64,000 bases of DNA from CAYSYY01 sp964576115 [NCBI: uncultured Gemmatimonadota bacterium] (GTDB taxonomy: Bacteria; Blakebacterota; Blakebacteria; Blakebacterales), in assembly GCA_964576115.1 (NCBI GenBank), contig CAZNUA010000010.1, positions 9,798 through 73,797 of the forward strand, written 5' to 3'. Shown here piece by piece: positions 53,090-61,239 of the stretch. Under the pieces are notes generated by a model that was given only the letters and a program-made list of their open reading frames with translations, was not told the DNA's origin and did not search any database. Each line of letters begins with the position of its first letter. Positions within the stretch are counted from its first letter, which is position 1. The position numbers and the translations under genes were made by a program.

Positions 53090-54073
53090 ATGGCAGAGAG
53101 TACGCGCAGACTTCTGATCGTTTTCACGGTCCTGCTCCTGGCTACCGCGGTCTGGTCTGTCGCCCAGAAGCGTAGGACGACCAGTCGGGAAAGGTCGTTC
53201 GGGCGGGTTGATGTCGAAGATGTGGTCAAGATCGAGATTACCGGTCAGGGCAAAGAGGTCATGCTCGAGCACCACGGAGGGCGCTGGATGCTGACCGAAC
53301 CGCTCGAGTACCCGGCCAACCAGACCGCCGTCGAGGACCTGCTCGAAAAGACAGGCGAGCTGGCGGTCGTGAACCTGGTCTCGAGCAATCCCGGCAACCA
53401 CGATCTCTACGAAGTGGGACATGACACCGGGATGCTGGTGCGTCTCTTCGGCGGCCGCGACGGAAACCGGGAACTCTTCGCCTACTACGTGGGCAAGATG
53501 ACGAGCGACTTCAACCATACCTACGTCAGAGAGTTCGGCCAGAATGACGTCTATACCGCCACCGGGCTGTTGAGCGGGTACGTCGACAAGGAGGTGGGCG
53601 CCTGGCGGGACCGCACCATCCTCGATCTGCCGCTCGAGACCATCCAGGAGGTGCACGCCGCAAAGGACTCGATCGAGTACGTTCTGGCCCGCCGGGGTCG
53701 TCTGGCCGGTGCGCCCGACACGCCCTGGACGGTGCTCTATGCCGGCGATTCCGAACCCGTGGAGGCCGACTCGAGCCAGGCGGTACGGATCGCCCGCAAG
53801 CTGGCCTCCCTTTCGGCCAGCGGCTTCCCGGTCTTCGAAGGCGAAGTGTCGGTCGACTGGGAGGAGCCTCTCGGTTCGCTGCGGGTGGTCATGACCGACG
53901 GCTCGAGCCACGAGGTCCGGATCTGGGAGATCCCCGACGATCAGAACCGCTTCTATGTGCGCCGGGATGCCGGGGAGACGGTCTTCCTGATGTACAGGAG
54001 TAATCTCGACCTCCTCTGGCAGCAGCGTGAGGACCTGGCGGTCGGAGAGAGCGGCGATCCCGGTTCGGGCTGA
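53090..54073 (+). CDS. DUF4340-domain protein
   Basis: 327 aa with a single N-terminal membrane helix (about 7-22) and an extracytoplasmic DUF4340 domain: DVVKIEITGQGKEVMLEHHGGRWMLTEPLEYPANQTAVEDLL is its first repeat (starting near residue 44), followed by YVGKMTSDFNHTYVREFGQNDVYTATG. DUF4340 proteins nearly always accompany GldA/F/G-like ABC genes, as here (3-bp gap). Role unknown; probably a periplasmic part of the complex. Confidence 0.85.
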   Translation: MAESTRRLLIVFTVLLLATAVWSVAQKRRTTSRERSFGRVDVEDVVKIEITGQGKEVMLEHHGGRWMLTEPLEYPANQTAVEDLLEKTGELAVVNLVSSNPGNHDLYEVGHDTGMLVRLFGGRDGNRELFAYYVGKMTSDFNHTYVREFGQNDVYTATGLLSGYVDKEVGAWRDRTILDLPLETIQEVHAAKDSIEYVLARRGRLAGAPDTPWTVLYAGDSEPVEADSSQAVRIARKLASLSASGFPVFEGEVSVDWEEPLGSLRVVMTDGSSHEVRIWEIPDDQNRFYVRRDAGETVFLMYRSNLDLLWQQREDLAVGESGDPGSG

Positions 54074-54097
54074 TCGGACCCGGACGGGGGGGCGCTG

Positions 54098-54739
54098 ATG
54101 CACCCGCCGCAGATGCCGCCGGCCTGGGAGCGGTTCCGCGAGGTGGGACCGCTCTCGGCTTTTTTCGGCACCCTGTTCGATATCCTGCGGGCTCCGGGAG
54201 CTTTTTTCTCCCGTCTGCCGACCGACGGGTCCGTCCGGGCGGCTCTGGTCTTCTGGGTCGTGACCACCCTGCCTCCCTTCGTCGTCTCCGGTATCGAGGG
54301 CTACAGTTTCATGCAGGAGACGATCGACATCATCATGACCGCTCCCCGGGCGGGGATGTTCGAAGTCCCCTGGTGGATCTTCGTGATCGTGGCGCCCCTG
54401 GTCCAGTTCGCCAGCCTGCTCTGCGGGCTGGCCATGGTGCATCTGATCCTGACCCTGCTCGGCCACGCCCGCGGCGGGTGGAGGGGCACCTGGCGGGCGG
54501 GGGGATATGCCTCGGCCCCGGCCGTGCTGGGCTTCCTGCCCCTCATCGGGGTACTCGTGGCCGGTCTCTGGACGGCGGTGCTGCAGTATGTGGCTCTCAG
54601 GCGGGTGCATGCCGCTCCGGTCTGGGCGGTCCTGCTGGCCTACCTCATCCCGGTCGTGGCGGTTCTCCTCATCGCCGTCGGTCTGGTTCTGGTCGTCATC
54701 GCCTTCGTGGCCCCCTCGTTCCTGGGTCTGCCGGCCTGA
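54098..54739 (+). CDS. YIP1-family membrane protein
   Basis: 213 aa. A cytosolic N terminus with the FGTLFDILRAPGAFFSRLPTDGSVRAALVFWVVTT motif (starting at residue 23) that opens YIP1-domain proteins, then about five helices (roughly 45-65, 85-110, 125-150, 155-175, 180-208). Bacterial YIP1-like proteins have no settled function; membrane organisation is likely. It is the last gene of the same-strand run. Confidence 0.78.
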   Translation: MHPPQMPPAWERFREVGPLSAFFGTLFDILRAPGAFFSRLPTDGSVRAALVFWVVTTLPPFVVSGIEGYSFMQETIDIIMTAPRAGMFEVPWWIFVIVAPLVQFASLLCGLAMVHLILTLLGHARGGWRGTWRAGGYASAPAVLGFLPLIGVLVAGLWTAVLQYVALRRVHAAPVWAVLLAYLIPVVAVLLIAVGLVLVVIAFVAPSFLGLPA

Positions 54740-54851
54740 GTCGATCCCGATCCGGATCAGGGCCCGTTCCCACCGGAGCTTCCCCGCTTCCCTTTTTTCC
54801 CTGCCGGTGGTTACATGACACTCGAACCCCCGCCGGAACCGGAGAATGGCC

Positions 54852-57464
54852 ATGCGCCCTGATCGACGCTGTCGCTGTCTGTCTCTGACCCTCCTGACCT
54901 CTCTTCTCGCTCTCCCACCCGCCCCGGCTGCGGCCCAGTCCGGCGGGCAGATGCTTACCGGTCCCGCCCGCCCGGAAGCGTATGTCGATGCCATCGGGCG
55001 CTCAGCCGCCTGGATGGGCACCGAGAGCGGCGAGTTGGAAGCCTGGGTCTGGCCCTGGAAGGTTGTCCACGCCTTCAACCTGACCGTGCGGACCGGCGAG
55101 GTGGGCAGCGAGATCGATCTGGCCGGCCTGGCCCGGAGCGTATCCATCCATCCCTATGCGGTCGAGATTTCCTACGTGCACTCCCGCTTCGGTCTCCGGC
55201 AGACGATCTTCGCCCACGCCACCGAACCGATTCTCGTCATGCGGCTCGAGATCGACACCAGCACCGACCTGACCCTGATTCCCAGCTTCATCCCCGATCT
55301 GGAACCGATGTGGCCGGGCGGCATGGGCGGGCAGTACGCCTACTACGACCAGGCGGTGCCGGGGTATGTGCTGAGCGAAAGCCGGGGGAGCGTGAATGCG
55401 GTCGTAGCCTGCTCCGAAGCCGCGCGAGGTTCATCGGCCCCCGCCCACCAGCTGGCCGGAGCGAGCGCCTTCGAGATCGAAGTCGACCGCCGGCGGGCCG
55501 CTGCCGGACCGATCACACTGGTCATCACCGGCGGGCAGGAAGCCCGCGAGACAACCCTCGAGCGGGCTCGCCGGATCCTGGAAGGCGCCGGGGGGTTGCT
55601 CGCTGAAAGAGAAGCCGCCTGGCAGGCGCAGCCGCAGGCCGGCACGCTCGCCCTCTCGATGCCCGCTCTGGAGGAAGCCTGGCGCTGGGCGGTCAGTTCG
55701 CTCACCGACGGCTTGCAGTACTCACCCGGTCTGGGTACCGGCCTGGTGGCCGGATTCGGGCCCACCGGGAACGGTTACCGGCCGGGCTTTTCCTGGTACT
55801 TCGGAGGTGATACCAGCATCAACTCTCTCGGCCTGGTGGCGGCGGGGCAGGGGTGGGTCCTGGCCGAAGCCTTTCCCTTCCTCGAAAAATACCAGCGCGA
55901 GGACGGGAAGATGATGCACGAGCTGACCCGCTCGGCACCTCTGCTGGACTGGTTCGGTGACTATCCCTATGCCTATATCCACGGCGATACGTCGCCTTTT
56001 TACATCGTGGCGGTGGCCAACTACTGGCGCTGGACCGGTGACGAGGAACTCCTGCAGAATTCCTGGCCGCATCTGCTCCGGGCGTATGAGTTCGGGCTCT
56101 GGGCCGATGAGGACGGCGACGGGCTCATGGACAACTCCCGGGCCGGGCTGGGGGCCTCGGAGCTGGGCAGTCTGCGCGAAGGACTCAAGACCGGGGTCTT
56201 CATCGCCACCGTCTGGACCCGGGCCCTGGCCGACCTGGCCGATATGGCCGCCGCTGTGGGTGAAACCGATCGGGTCGCGGAATTCGAGGCCGCTCACGAA
56301 CGGGCCCGTACCCGCCTGGGGGAACTCTTCATCGATCCGGTCACGCGGACCCTCAACTTCGGGGTGGCGGTTTCGGGCGAACCGAAAAACGATGTCACCG
56401 CCTGGGCGGCCTTTCCGCTTGCCTTCGGGCTGCTCGAGGGCGAGGCCGCCGAAAACACTCTCGACCTGATTGCCTCGGCTCGCCTGACCACCGACTGGGG
56501 CATCCGGATGCTGGCCGAGGACAGTCCCTTCTACAACCCGGTGGGCTACAACAACGGCGCCGTCTGGCCCTTCCTGACAGGCTATGCCGCCCTGGCCGAA
56601 TACGCCTCCGGGCGTCGGCATGCAGGCTATCAGCACCTGCTCCAGCTGGCCGCCAACACCTTCATCGACGCCCGCGGCCGTCATCCCGAGGTGATGAGCG
56701 GGGATTACTTCACCGCCCTGGAAACCAGCGTTCCCCATCAGCTCTTCTCTTCCAGCCCCATCCCGGCGGTACTGATCCGGGGCCTGCTGGGGCTCGAGGT
56801 CAATCTGCCTGAGAACCTCATCACCGTCAGCCCACAGCTCCCCGGCGGGTGGAATCGTTTCCTGATCTATGGATATCCGCTCGGGAACGGCGAGACCATC
56901 GACCTGAGCGTGAATAGCGCCCGTGAGCAGTACCGGCTCACTCTCCGGGCGCCCGAAGGACTCGCGGTCCGGTTCGCACCCCGTCCTCTGCCCCTGGAGC
57001 GTCTGCGGGGCTCCGGCACAGCCGATGGCGTGGTGCAGGGGGGCGAGCTGGTCCTGAGCGTGGAAAGACGCCGTTCCGGTTTCGCCCTGATCCTCGACTC
57101 CGAATACCGCGCTCCGCTCGAAGAGGCGGTCACCCGGATCATCTCACGTCTGGGAGAGGCGCCCGACGATCTGCGGATCATCCGGGTCGAAGAGGTCGAT
57201 GACGACACCGTCCGGCTCGTGCTCGAAGGCCGGATCGGCGTCGAGTACTGCCTGCCCTTCACCGGCGGGGTCGAGGACGTGGACCCGGTCACGTCCCTGC
57301 CGGTCCGGATCGGATCGGTCGAGCAGTACGTCGACGAACTCGAATCCGGTCAGCACCTCTATGCGACCGGAACGGGTCTGTTCTTCACGGTCGGCGCCGA
57401 TACCGGCACAGCGGTCGGGGTCGACGATTACCGGCGGTTCGAGATCGTGCTGCGCTGCCGGTGA
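54852..57464 (+). CDS. Secreted six-hairpin glycosidase (amylo-alpha-1,6-glucosidase/GH63-like)
   Basis: 870 aa from the ATG at 54852; another ATG lies 6 bp upstream. Signal peptide (about 1-28, AAAQ). The N-terminal beta-sandwich spans about 35-250, the (alpha/alpha)6 barrel about 265-640 (SWYFGGDTSINSLGL near 315, DADEDGDGLMD-like WADEDGDGLMDN near 418, NNGAVWPFLTGYAAL near 565) and a C-terminal beta domain the rest. The arrangement fits clan GH-L/G enzymes acting on alpha-linked glucans, mannosides or trehalose. The catalytic acids cannot be assigned safely here. No sugar-uptake genes are adjacent. Confidence 0.78.
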   Translation: MRPDRRCRCLSLTLLTSLLALPPAPAAAQSGGQMLTGPARPEAYVDAIGRSAAWMGTESGELEAWVWPWKVVHAFNLTVRTGEVGSEIDLAGLARSVSIHPYAVEISYVHSRFGLRQTIFAHATEPILVMRLEIDTSTDLTLIPSFIPDLEPMWPGGMGGQYAYYDQAVPGYVLSESRGSVNAVVACSEAARGSSAPAHQLAGASAFEIEVDRRRAAAGPITLVITGGQEARETTLERARRILEGAGGLLAEREAAWQAQPQAGTLALSMPALEEAWRWAVSSLTDGLQYSPGLGTGLVAGFGPTGNGYRPGFSWYFGGDTSINSLGLVAAGQGWVLAEAFPFLEKYQREDGKMMHELTRSAPLLDWFGDYPYAYIHGDTSPFYIVAVANYWRWTGDEELLQNSWPHLLRAYEFGLWADEDGDGLMDNSRAGLGASELGSLREGLKTGVFIATVWTRALADLADMAAAVGETDRVAEFEAAHERARTRLGELFIDPVTRTLNFGVAVSGEPKNDVTAWAAFPLAFGLLEGEAAENTLDLIASARLTTDWGIRMLAEDSPFYNPVGYNNGAVWPFLTGYAALAEYASGRRHAGYQHLLQLAANTFIDARGRHPEVMSGDYFTALETSVPHQLFSSSPIPAVLIRGLLGLEVNLPENLITVSPQLPGGWNRFLIYGYPLGNGETIDLSVNSAREQYRLTLRAPEGLAVRFAPRPLPLERLRGSGTADGVVQGGELVLSVERRRSGFALILDSEYRAPLEEAVTRIISRLGEAPDDLRIIRVEEVDDDTVRLVLEGRIGVEYCLPFTGGVEDVDPVTSLPVRIGSVEQYVDELESGQHLYATGTGLFFTVGADTGTAVGVDDYRRFEIVLRCR

Positions 57465-57470
57465 ACCGTC

Positions 57471-57722
57471 TCAGATCCGGTCGAGGAAATCCGTCAGGAG
57501 ACTGAGAAAAAGATCGGGCTGATCAAGGAAGGGCCAGTGCCCGGCCTCGGGAACGACCTGACACCGCACGCCCGCCTCATCGAGCCGGGAACGCGAATAT
57601 TCCCCCAGACCGTGAATCCAGAGCAGGGGCGGTGAGGGAGACACCACGGCGGCCGGATCGGGGACGATCTCCGGCAGGTACAGGCCGCGGTCCATGTGGT
57701 GTATGATCGCCGGGGAATTCAT
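57471..57722 (-). pseudogene. C-terminal fragment of an alpha/beta hydrolase
   Basis: 83 aa. It retains the C-terminal piece of an alpha/beta hydrolase: PPLLWIHGLGEY, then GVRCQVVPEAGHWPFLDQPDLF with the catalytic-His turn (AGHW). Everything upstream (nucleophile elbow, lid) is missing, and the coding frame opens only 40 codons before. Such a short remnant cannot be an active hydrolase. It could also be a small new protein, but the pattern fits decay of a longer gene. Confidence 0.5.
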
Positions 57723-57743
57723 TGCCGAACCGACCTCGCCGCC

Positions 57744-58367
57744 CTACCAGATAGGCACGGCCAGGCAACCGGAGAAGAGCAGCCAGGTGGCGGTACCTTC
57801 GGTGCCTTCTATGAAAGTGAATCGGGACGTGTGCAGATCGAGGGACAGATCGATAGCGAACAATCCGGTCGATAAAATGGTCCCCCCCCCGAAGGTATAC
57901 CCGGGGACGGGGTCATCGGTATGCCCGCAGGGACTCTGATCCCTGGTTCCCGTGATTTCATAGACATACCGGCCCACGCCGGCCTGGACGTATGGCCGGT
58001 GATCCGCGGCGTTGGGGACGTAGTACCGTATTCCGGCGATCAGGGCCCGGGCCTGGTGGGTTGTGACTTCGACCTCTTCTCCGAGAAACTCCTCGTACAT
58101 GATCTCATCGAAGCCAAACCTGTGTCCGATCCAGGCTACCGAGAGGGCCAGCCGTTCGGTCAGGGCTGCGCAGATTCGACCAGTGACACCGAACTCGCTG
58201 GTGGCCAGGCCGCCCGTCCCGGGATCCACGGCGGCCAGGTCACCGACCGGCATCGTCAGGTCGGCCCCGGCCTGGATCAGAAATCGGGCCGGCTGTTGGG
58301 CCGCGGTCGGCGACGCGGACAGAATGAGGCTCAGAACGATGATTACGGCGGGTAGCGGCAGACGCAT
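57744..58367 (-). CDS. Small outer-membrane beta-barrel protein
   Basis: 207 aa with signal peptide (about 1-23, ending TAAQ). Mature protein opens with RFLIQAGADLTMPVGDL and shows repeated amphipathic strands with Tyr/Phe ends (GIRYYVPNAADHRPYVQAGVGRYVYEI), typical of the eight-stranded OmpW/OmpA-like barrel class; specific family not known. It is divergent from the cecR-like operon. Confidence 0.6.
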   Translation of the reverse strand: MRLPLPAVIIVLSLILSASPTAAQQPARFLIQAGADLTMPVGDLAAVDPGTGGLATSEFGVTGRICAALTERLALSVAWIGHRFGFDEIMYEEFLGEEVEVTTHQARALIAGIRYYVPNAADHRPYVQAGVGRYVYEITGTRDQSPCGHTDDPVPGYTFGGGTILSTGLFAIDLSLDLHTSRFTFIEGTEGTATWLLFSGCLAVPIW

Positions 58368-58510
58368 ATGCGATTCCCTCTGGCTGTGTTCCGTTCCCGG
58401 GTAGATAGGGTAGGCACCGGTACCGACTCGTCCAGAGGAAGGACGTCTCTGAACCCGGATCTGTTCAGCTCCTGCCGGCCGGATCGGACTCGGGCGAAAA
58501 CCGGTTTGTC

Positions 58511-58539
58511 TTGCCCGTATTTCTCTCCTGGATTATAAT
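58511..58539 (+). promoter_or_regulatory. Sigma70 promoter of the cecR/ybh-like operon
   Basis: -35 TTGCCC (58511-58516), exactly 17 bp, -10 TATAAT (58534-58539, perfect consensus). The expected start is near 58546, inside the TetR operator that follows directly. This is the strongest promoter sequence in the window. Confidence 0.8.
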
Positions 58540-58540
58540 T

Positions 58541-58558
58541 TAACTAACTGGTTAGTTA
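58541..58558 (+). promoter_or_regulatory. TetR-family operator overlapping the transcription start
   Basis: TAACTAAC-TG-GTTAGTTA: perfect 8-bp inverted arms around a 2-bp centre, placed 1 bp after the -10 box. This AT-rich dyad, next to a TetR gene, fits an autoregulatory operator that would block initiation when bound. It lies 107 bp before the TetR start codon. Confidence 0.8.
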
Positions 58559-58587
58559 GTGTCCATCCGGAAACTCCGGATGGACAC
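58559..58587. repeat. Hairpin module H2
   Basis: GTGTCCATCCGGA, loop AAC, TCCGGATGGACAC: a perfect 13-bp stem. It begins immediately after the operator and is followed (58594-58631) by a second, looser stem with GTTCCCG and CGGGAAC ends. Together these form a shortened, inverted relative of the 43494-43668 region that has lost the central core. It is transcribed as part of the 5' leader of the TetR gene. Confidence 0.8.
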
Positions 58588-58664
58588 GATCGTGGTTCCC
58601 GAGGCGGAAAGGAGCCGTTTCCGGACGGGAACTGGTGAAGAGACTCCTGAAGGAGACCTCTGCG

Positions 58665-59312
58665 ATGTCAGCTGTCCAATCCCGGACCTCCGATTCGCGC
58701 GAACGGATCCTCGATGCCGCTACCCTGCATTTCTCCGAACACGGCTATGAGGGCGCCCGCACCCAGGCTATCGCCGATGAAGCCGGGGTCAACAAGGCCA
58801 TGCTCTACTACCATTTCCGCGACAAAGAGCATCTGTATCAGGAAACCCTGATCCATAATTTCGTCGGGCTCTTCATGAAGGTCTTTCCCCTCTTTCTGCA
58901 GCGGGACCAGCCCGCCGGAGAGCGCCTGCTGACGATTACCGAACTCTACCACAGCTTCATGGGGGCCAATCCCCTGGTCCGCTCGATCATGCTCCGCGAG
59001 CTGGCCGCGGGCGGTCAGCATCTGAAACCGATCGTCGAGCGGGTTCTCGGGAGTATCCCGGGTCTGGATGGGCCGCGGGTGATAAGGGAGGTGGAGTGGA
59101 TGATGGAACAGGGCGAAATCCAGGAGGGCGATCCCCGGCAGGTTTTTCTGCACCTGCTCTCACTGACCATTTTCCCGTATGCCGCCCGGCCGCTGCTCGA
59201 GATCCTCTGGGATCTCGAGGAGGGCGAGTACGATGACATCATCGACCGGCGCCCGGCGGCCATTGCCGAACTGATCAGACACGGCCTCATTATCGACGAG
59301 GAGGGTTCGTGA
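58665..59312 (+). CDS. TetR-family regulator (CecR-like)
   Basis: 215 aa from the ATG at 58665 (AAGGAG site, 9-bp spacing); earlier starts would run through the hairpin. N-terminal DNA-binding domain with the helix-turn-helix TQAIADEAGVNKAMLYYHF near 32-50; the rest is the helical ligand-binding and dimer domain. First gene of a coupled operon with a membrane-fusion protein, two ABC ATPases and two permeases, the same gene set as E. coli cecR-ybhGFSR. It probably represses its own operon through the dyad at 58541 and is released by a drug-like ligand. Confidence 0.85.
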   Translation: MSAVQSRTSDSRERILDAATLHFSEHGYEGARTQAIADEAGVNKAMLYYHFRDKEHLYQETLIHNFVGLFMKVFPLFLQRDQPAGERLLTITELYHSFMGANPLVRSIMLRELAAGGQHLKPIVERVLGSIPGLDGPRVIREVEWMMEQGEIQEGDPRQVFLHLLSLTIFPYAARPLLEILWDLEEGEYDDIIDRRPAAIAELIRHGLIIDEEGS

Positions 59313-60316
59313 TGTACCTGCAGACGGAACGCCCTGTCCCGCGATCGTGCTCGCAGGGACGACAGCACAGGTCCCGCCTGCTTCGCTGTGTGACTCTCGC
59401 CATCCGGCGGCGGCTCCATACGGTTCTGGCGGGAGTCGCGATCGCAGCCGGGGGGATGTTGCTCGCCGGCTGTGCCGAGGAAGAGCCGGCGCCCCTCTGG
59501 GGTTCGGGGGTGCTCGAAGCCGAAGAGGTCATCTGTGCAGCCACCATCGGTGGACGCCTGCTCGACCGGCCGGTCGAAGAAGGGGACCTGGTCGCGGCCG
59601 GCGACCTGATTGCCCGGATCGAGACGACCGCGCTCATCGAGGCCCGCGACCTGGCCCGGGTCGGTCTCGAGGCGGTCCGGGTCGAGCGCCGCCAGGCCGA
59701 AACCGCCCTGGCCGCGGCTCACGAACAGCTCGACTCCGCAATGCGGGAGCGTGACCGGGTGGCCGCTCTGGTGGCGGGCGATGCCGCGCCGCAGGCCCGG
59801 CTCGATGAACTGGAGACGGCGGTCGAACTGGCCCGCACGCAGGTCGAAAAGGCCGAGAGAGCCTTCGAGATCTTTCCGGTCCGCGAGCGTGAGATCGGTC
59901 TGCGACTGGCTTCGCTCGACCGTCAGATCGGAGAGGGTACCCTCACCGCCCCCCGAGCCGGCACGGTCCTCACCGTCTATGCCGAACCGGGGGAAGTGAT
60001 CGCACCGGGGCAGGGGATCGTCCGGATCGCCGACCTGAGTGAACTCCACGTGCGGGTCTACCTGCCGGCGCCCCTCATCGGCCGGGTTCGGCCGGGGGGC
60101 GAGGCCGGGGTGCGGGTGGATGCCTGGCCCGAGCGCGTTTTCACCGGACGGGTGGTGCACATCGCCGAGGAAGCCGAGTTCACGCCCAAGAACGTGCAGA
60201 CCGCCGAAGCCCGGGCCGACCTGGTTTTCGCCGTGAAGGTAGCCGTTCCCAATCCCGAGGGGCGGCTCAAGATCGGCCTGCCGGCCGACGTGGATCTGCC
60301 GGAGATATCGCCGTGA
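59312..60316 (+). CDS. HlyD/YbhG-type membrane-fusion lipoprotein
   Basis: 334 aa; the ATG at 59312 overlaps the TetR stop. The long N-terminal lead suggests a later start (for example the GTG at 59390) before the signal peptide, which ends in lipobox LLAGC. Two half-lipoyl segments (EAEEVICAATIGGRLLDRPVEEG and GEGTLTAPRAGTVLTVYAEPG) flank a coiled-coil hairpin (about 120-200), as in YbhG/HlyD adaptors. It links the inner-membrane ABC pump to an outer-membrane channel. The stop overlaps the next start (GTGA). Confidence 0.87.
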   Translation: MYLQTERPVPRSCSQGRQHRSRLLRCVTLAIRRRLHTVLAGVAIAAGGMLLAGCAEEEPAPLWGSGVLEAEEVICAATIGGRLLDRPVEEGDLVAAGDLIARIETTALIEARDLARVGLEAVRVERRQAETALAAAHEQLDSAMRERDRVAALVAGDAAPQARLDELETAVELARTQVEKAERAFEIFPVREREIGLRLASLDRQIGEGTLTAPRAGTVLTVYAEPGEVIAPGQGIVRIADLSELHVRVYLPAPLIGRVRPGGEAGVRVDAWPERVFTGRVVHIAEEAEFTPKNVQTAEARADLVFAVKVAVPNPEGRLKIGLPADVDLPEISP

Positions 60317-61239
60317 GCGTTCAGCTCTCCGCCACCGGGCTCCGGAAGTGCTACCGGGGCCTGCCCGCCGTCGAGGCGCTCTCGCTCGAGCTCGAGGCCG
60401 GGACCATTCTGGGTCTGCTCGGCCCCGATGGAGCGGGCAAGACAACCACCATGCGGTTGCTGACCGGCCTGATCCGCCCCGACGGCGGGCAGGTCTTCCT
60501 CGATTCCCGCGATGTGACGGGGCAGCGGGCTTCGAGCGGCCGGATCGGCTACATGCCACAGAGATTCAGCCTCTATCCAGATCTCACGGTCGAGGAAAAC
60601 CTCCTTTTTTATGCCCGGCTATTCGGGGTGCGACGGATCGAGCGGCGCGAGCGGATGACGCGTCTGCTTGACTTCGCCCGGCTCGAACCCTTCCGGCGCC
60701 GGCGGGCGGGAGCCCTCTCGGGAGGGATGAAACAGAAACTGGCGCTCTCCTGCACCCTTATCCACGCCCCCGACGTGCTTCTGCTCGATGAACCCACCAC
60801 CGGGGTCGATCCGATCAGCCGGGTCGAACTGTGGGATATCCTGCACCAGCTTCAGGCCGACGGTGTCGCCCTGCTGGTCTCGACCCCCTATATGGACGAA
60901 GCCGATCGCTGCGACGAGGTCATGATCATGCGTGAGGGCCGGGTTCTGACCCGCGGCACGCCGGCCCGACTGCGCCGCAGTTTCGATGCCGCTCTGTTCG
61001 AAGTCGCCGTCGAACCTCTCGGCGAGGCAGCCCGGTTGCTGGAGAGCATCGACTGGATCGGGGAGGTCGTTCCCTTCGGTACCAGCCTGCACGTTACCCT
61101 CGACGATCCGCAGCGCGACGCCGCAGCGCTCAGAACCCTCCTCGAAGAGGCCGGGCTCGAGGTCGACCGTGTCGACCCGGCCGAACCGAGCCTGGAGGAT
61201 GTCTTCGTGGCTCTGGCCCGAGAGGGAGTGCAGGCATGA
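60313..61239 (+). CDS. ABC ATPase corresponding to the N-terminal half of YbhF
   Basis: 308 aa, GTG start. Walker A GPDGAGKTT (residues 36-44, with the Asp seen in YbhF), signature ALSGGMKQK near 135, Walker B VLLLDEPTTGVDP near 154, and STPYMDEADRC switch near 192. In E. coli this domain is fused to a second ATPase; here they are separate, coupled genes. It has a C-terminal extension (about 220-308) that may bridge to the partner. The stop overlaps the next start (ATGA). Confidence 0.9.
   Translation: MSVQLSATGLRKCYRGLPAVEALSLELEAGTILGLLGPDGAGKTTTMRLLTGLIRPDGGQVFLDSRDVTGQRASSGRIGYMPQRFSLYPDLTVEENLLFYARLFGVRRIERRERMTRLLDFARLEPFRRRRAGALSGGMKQKLALSCTLIHAPDVLLLDEPTTGVDPISRVELWDILHQLQADGVALLVSTPYMDEADRCDEVMIMREGRVLTRGTPARLRRSFDAALFEVAVEPLGEAARLLESIDWIGEVVPFGTSLHVTLDDPQRDAAALRTLLEEAGLEVDRVDPAEPSLEDVFVALAREGVQA

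Noticed and set aside
51707-55147. Very long minus-strand open frame (over 1100 codons) opposite the GldG/DUF4340/YIP1/glycosidase genes
   Set aside because: It is the mirror frame of GC-rich genes, with composition (His/Asp/Gly/Gln-rich) typical of antisense frames and no domain. The plus-strand genes have clear families and ribosome sites.
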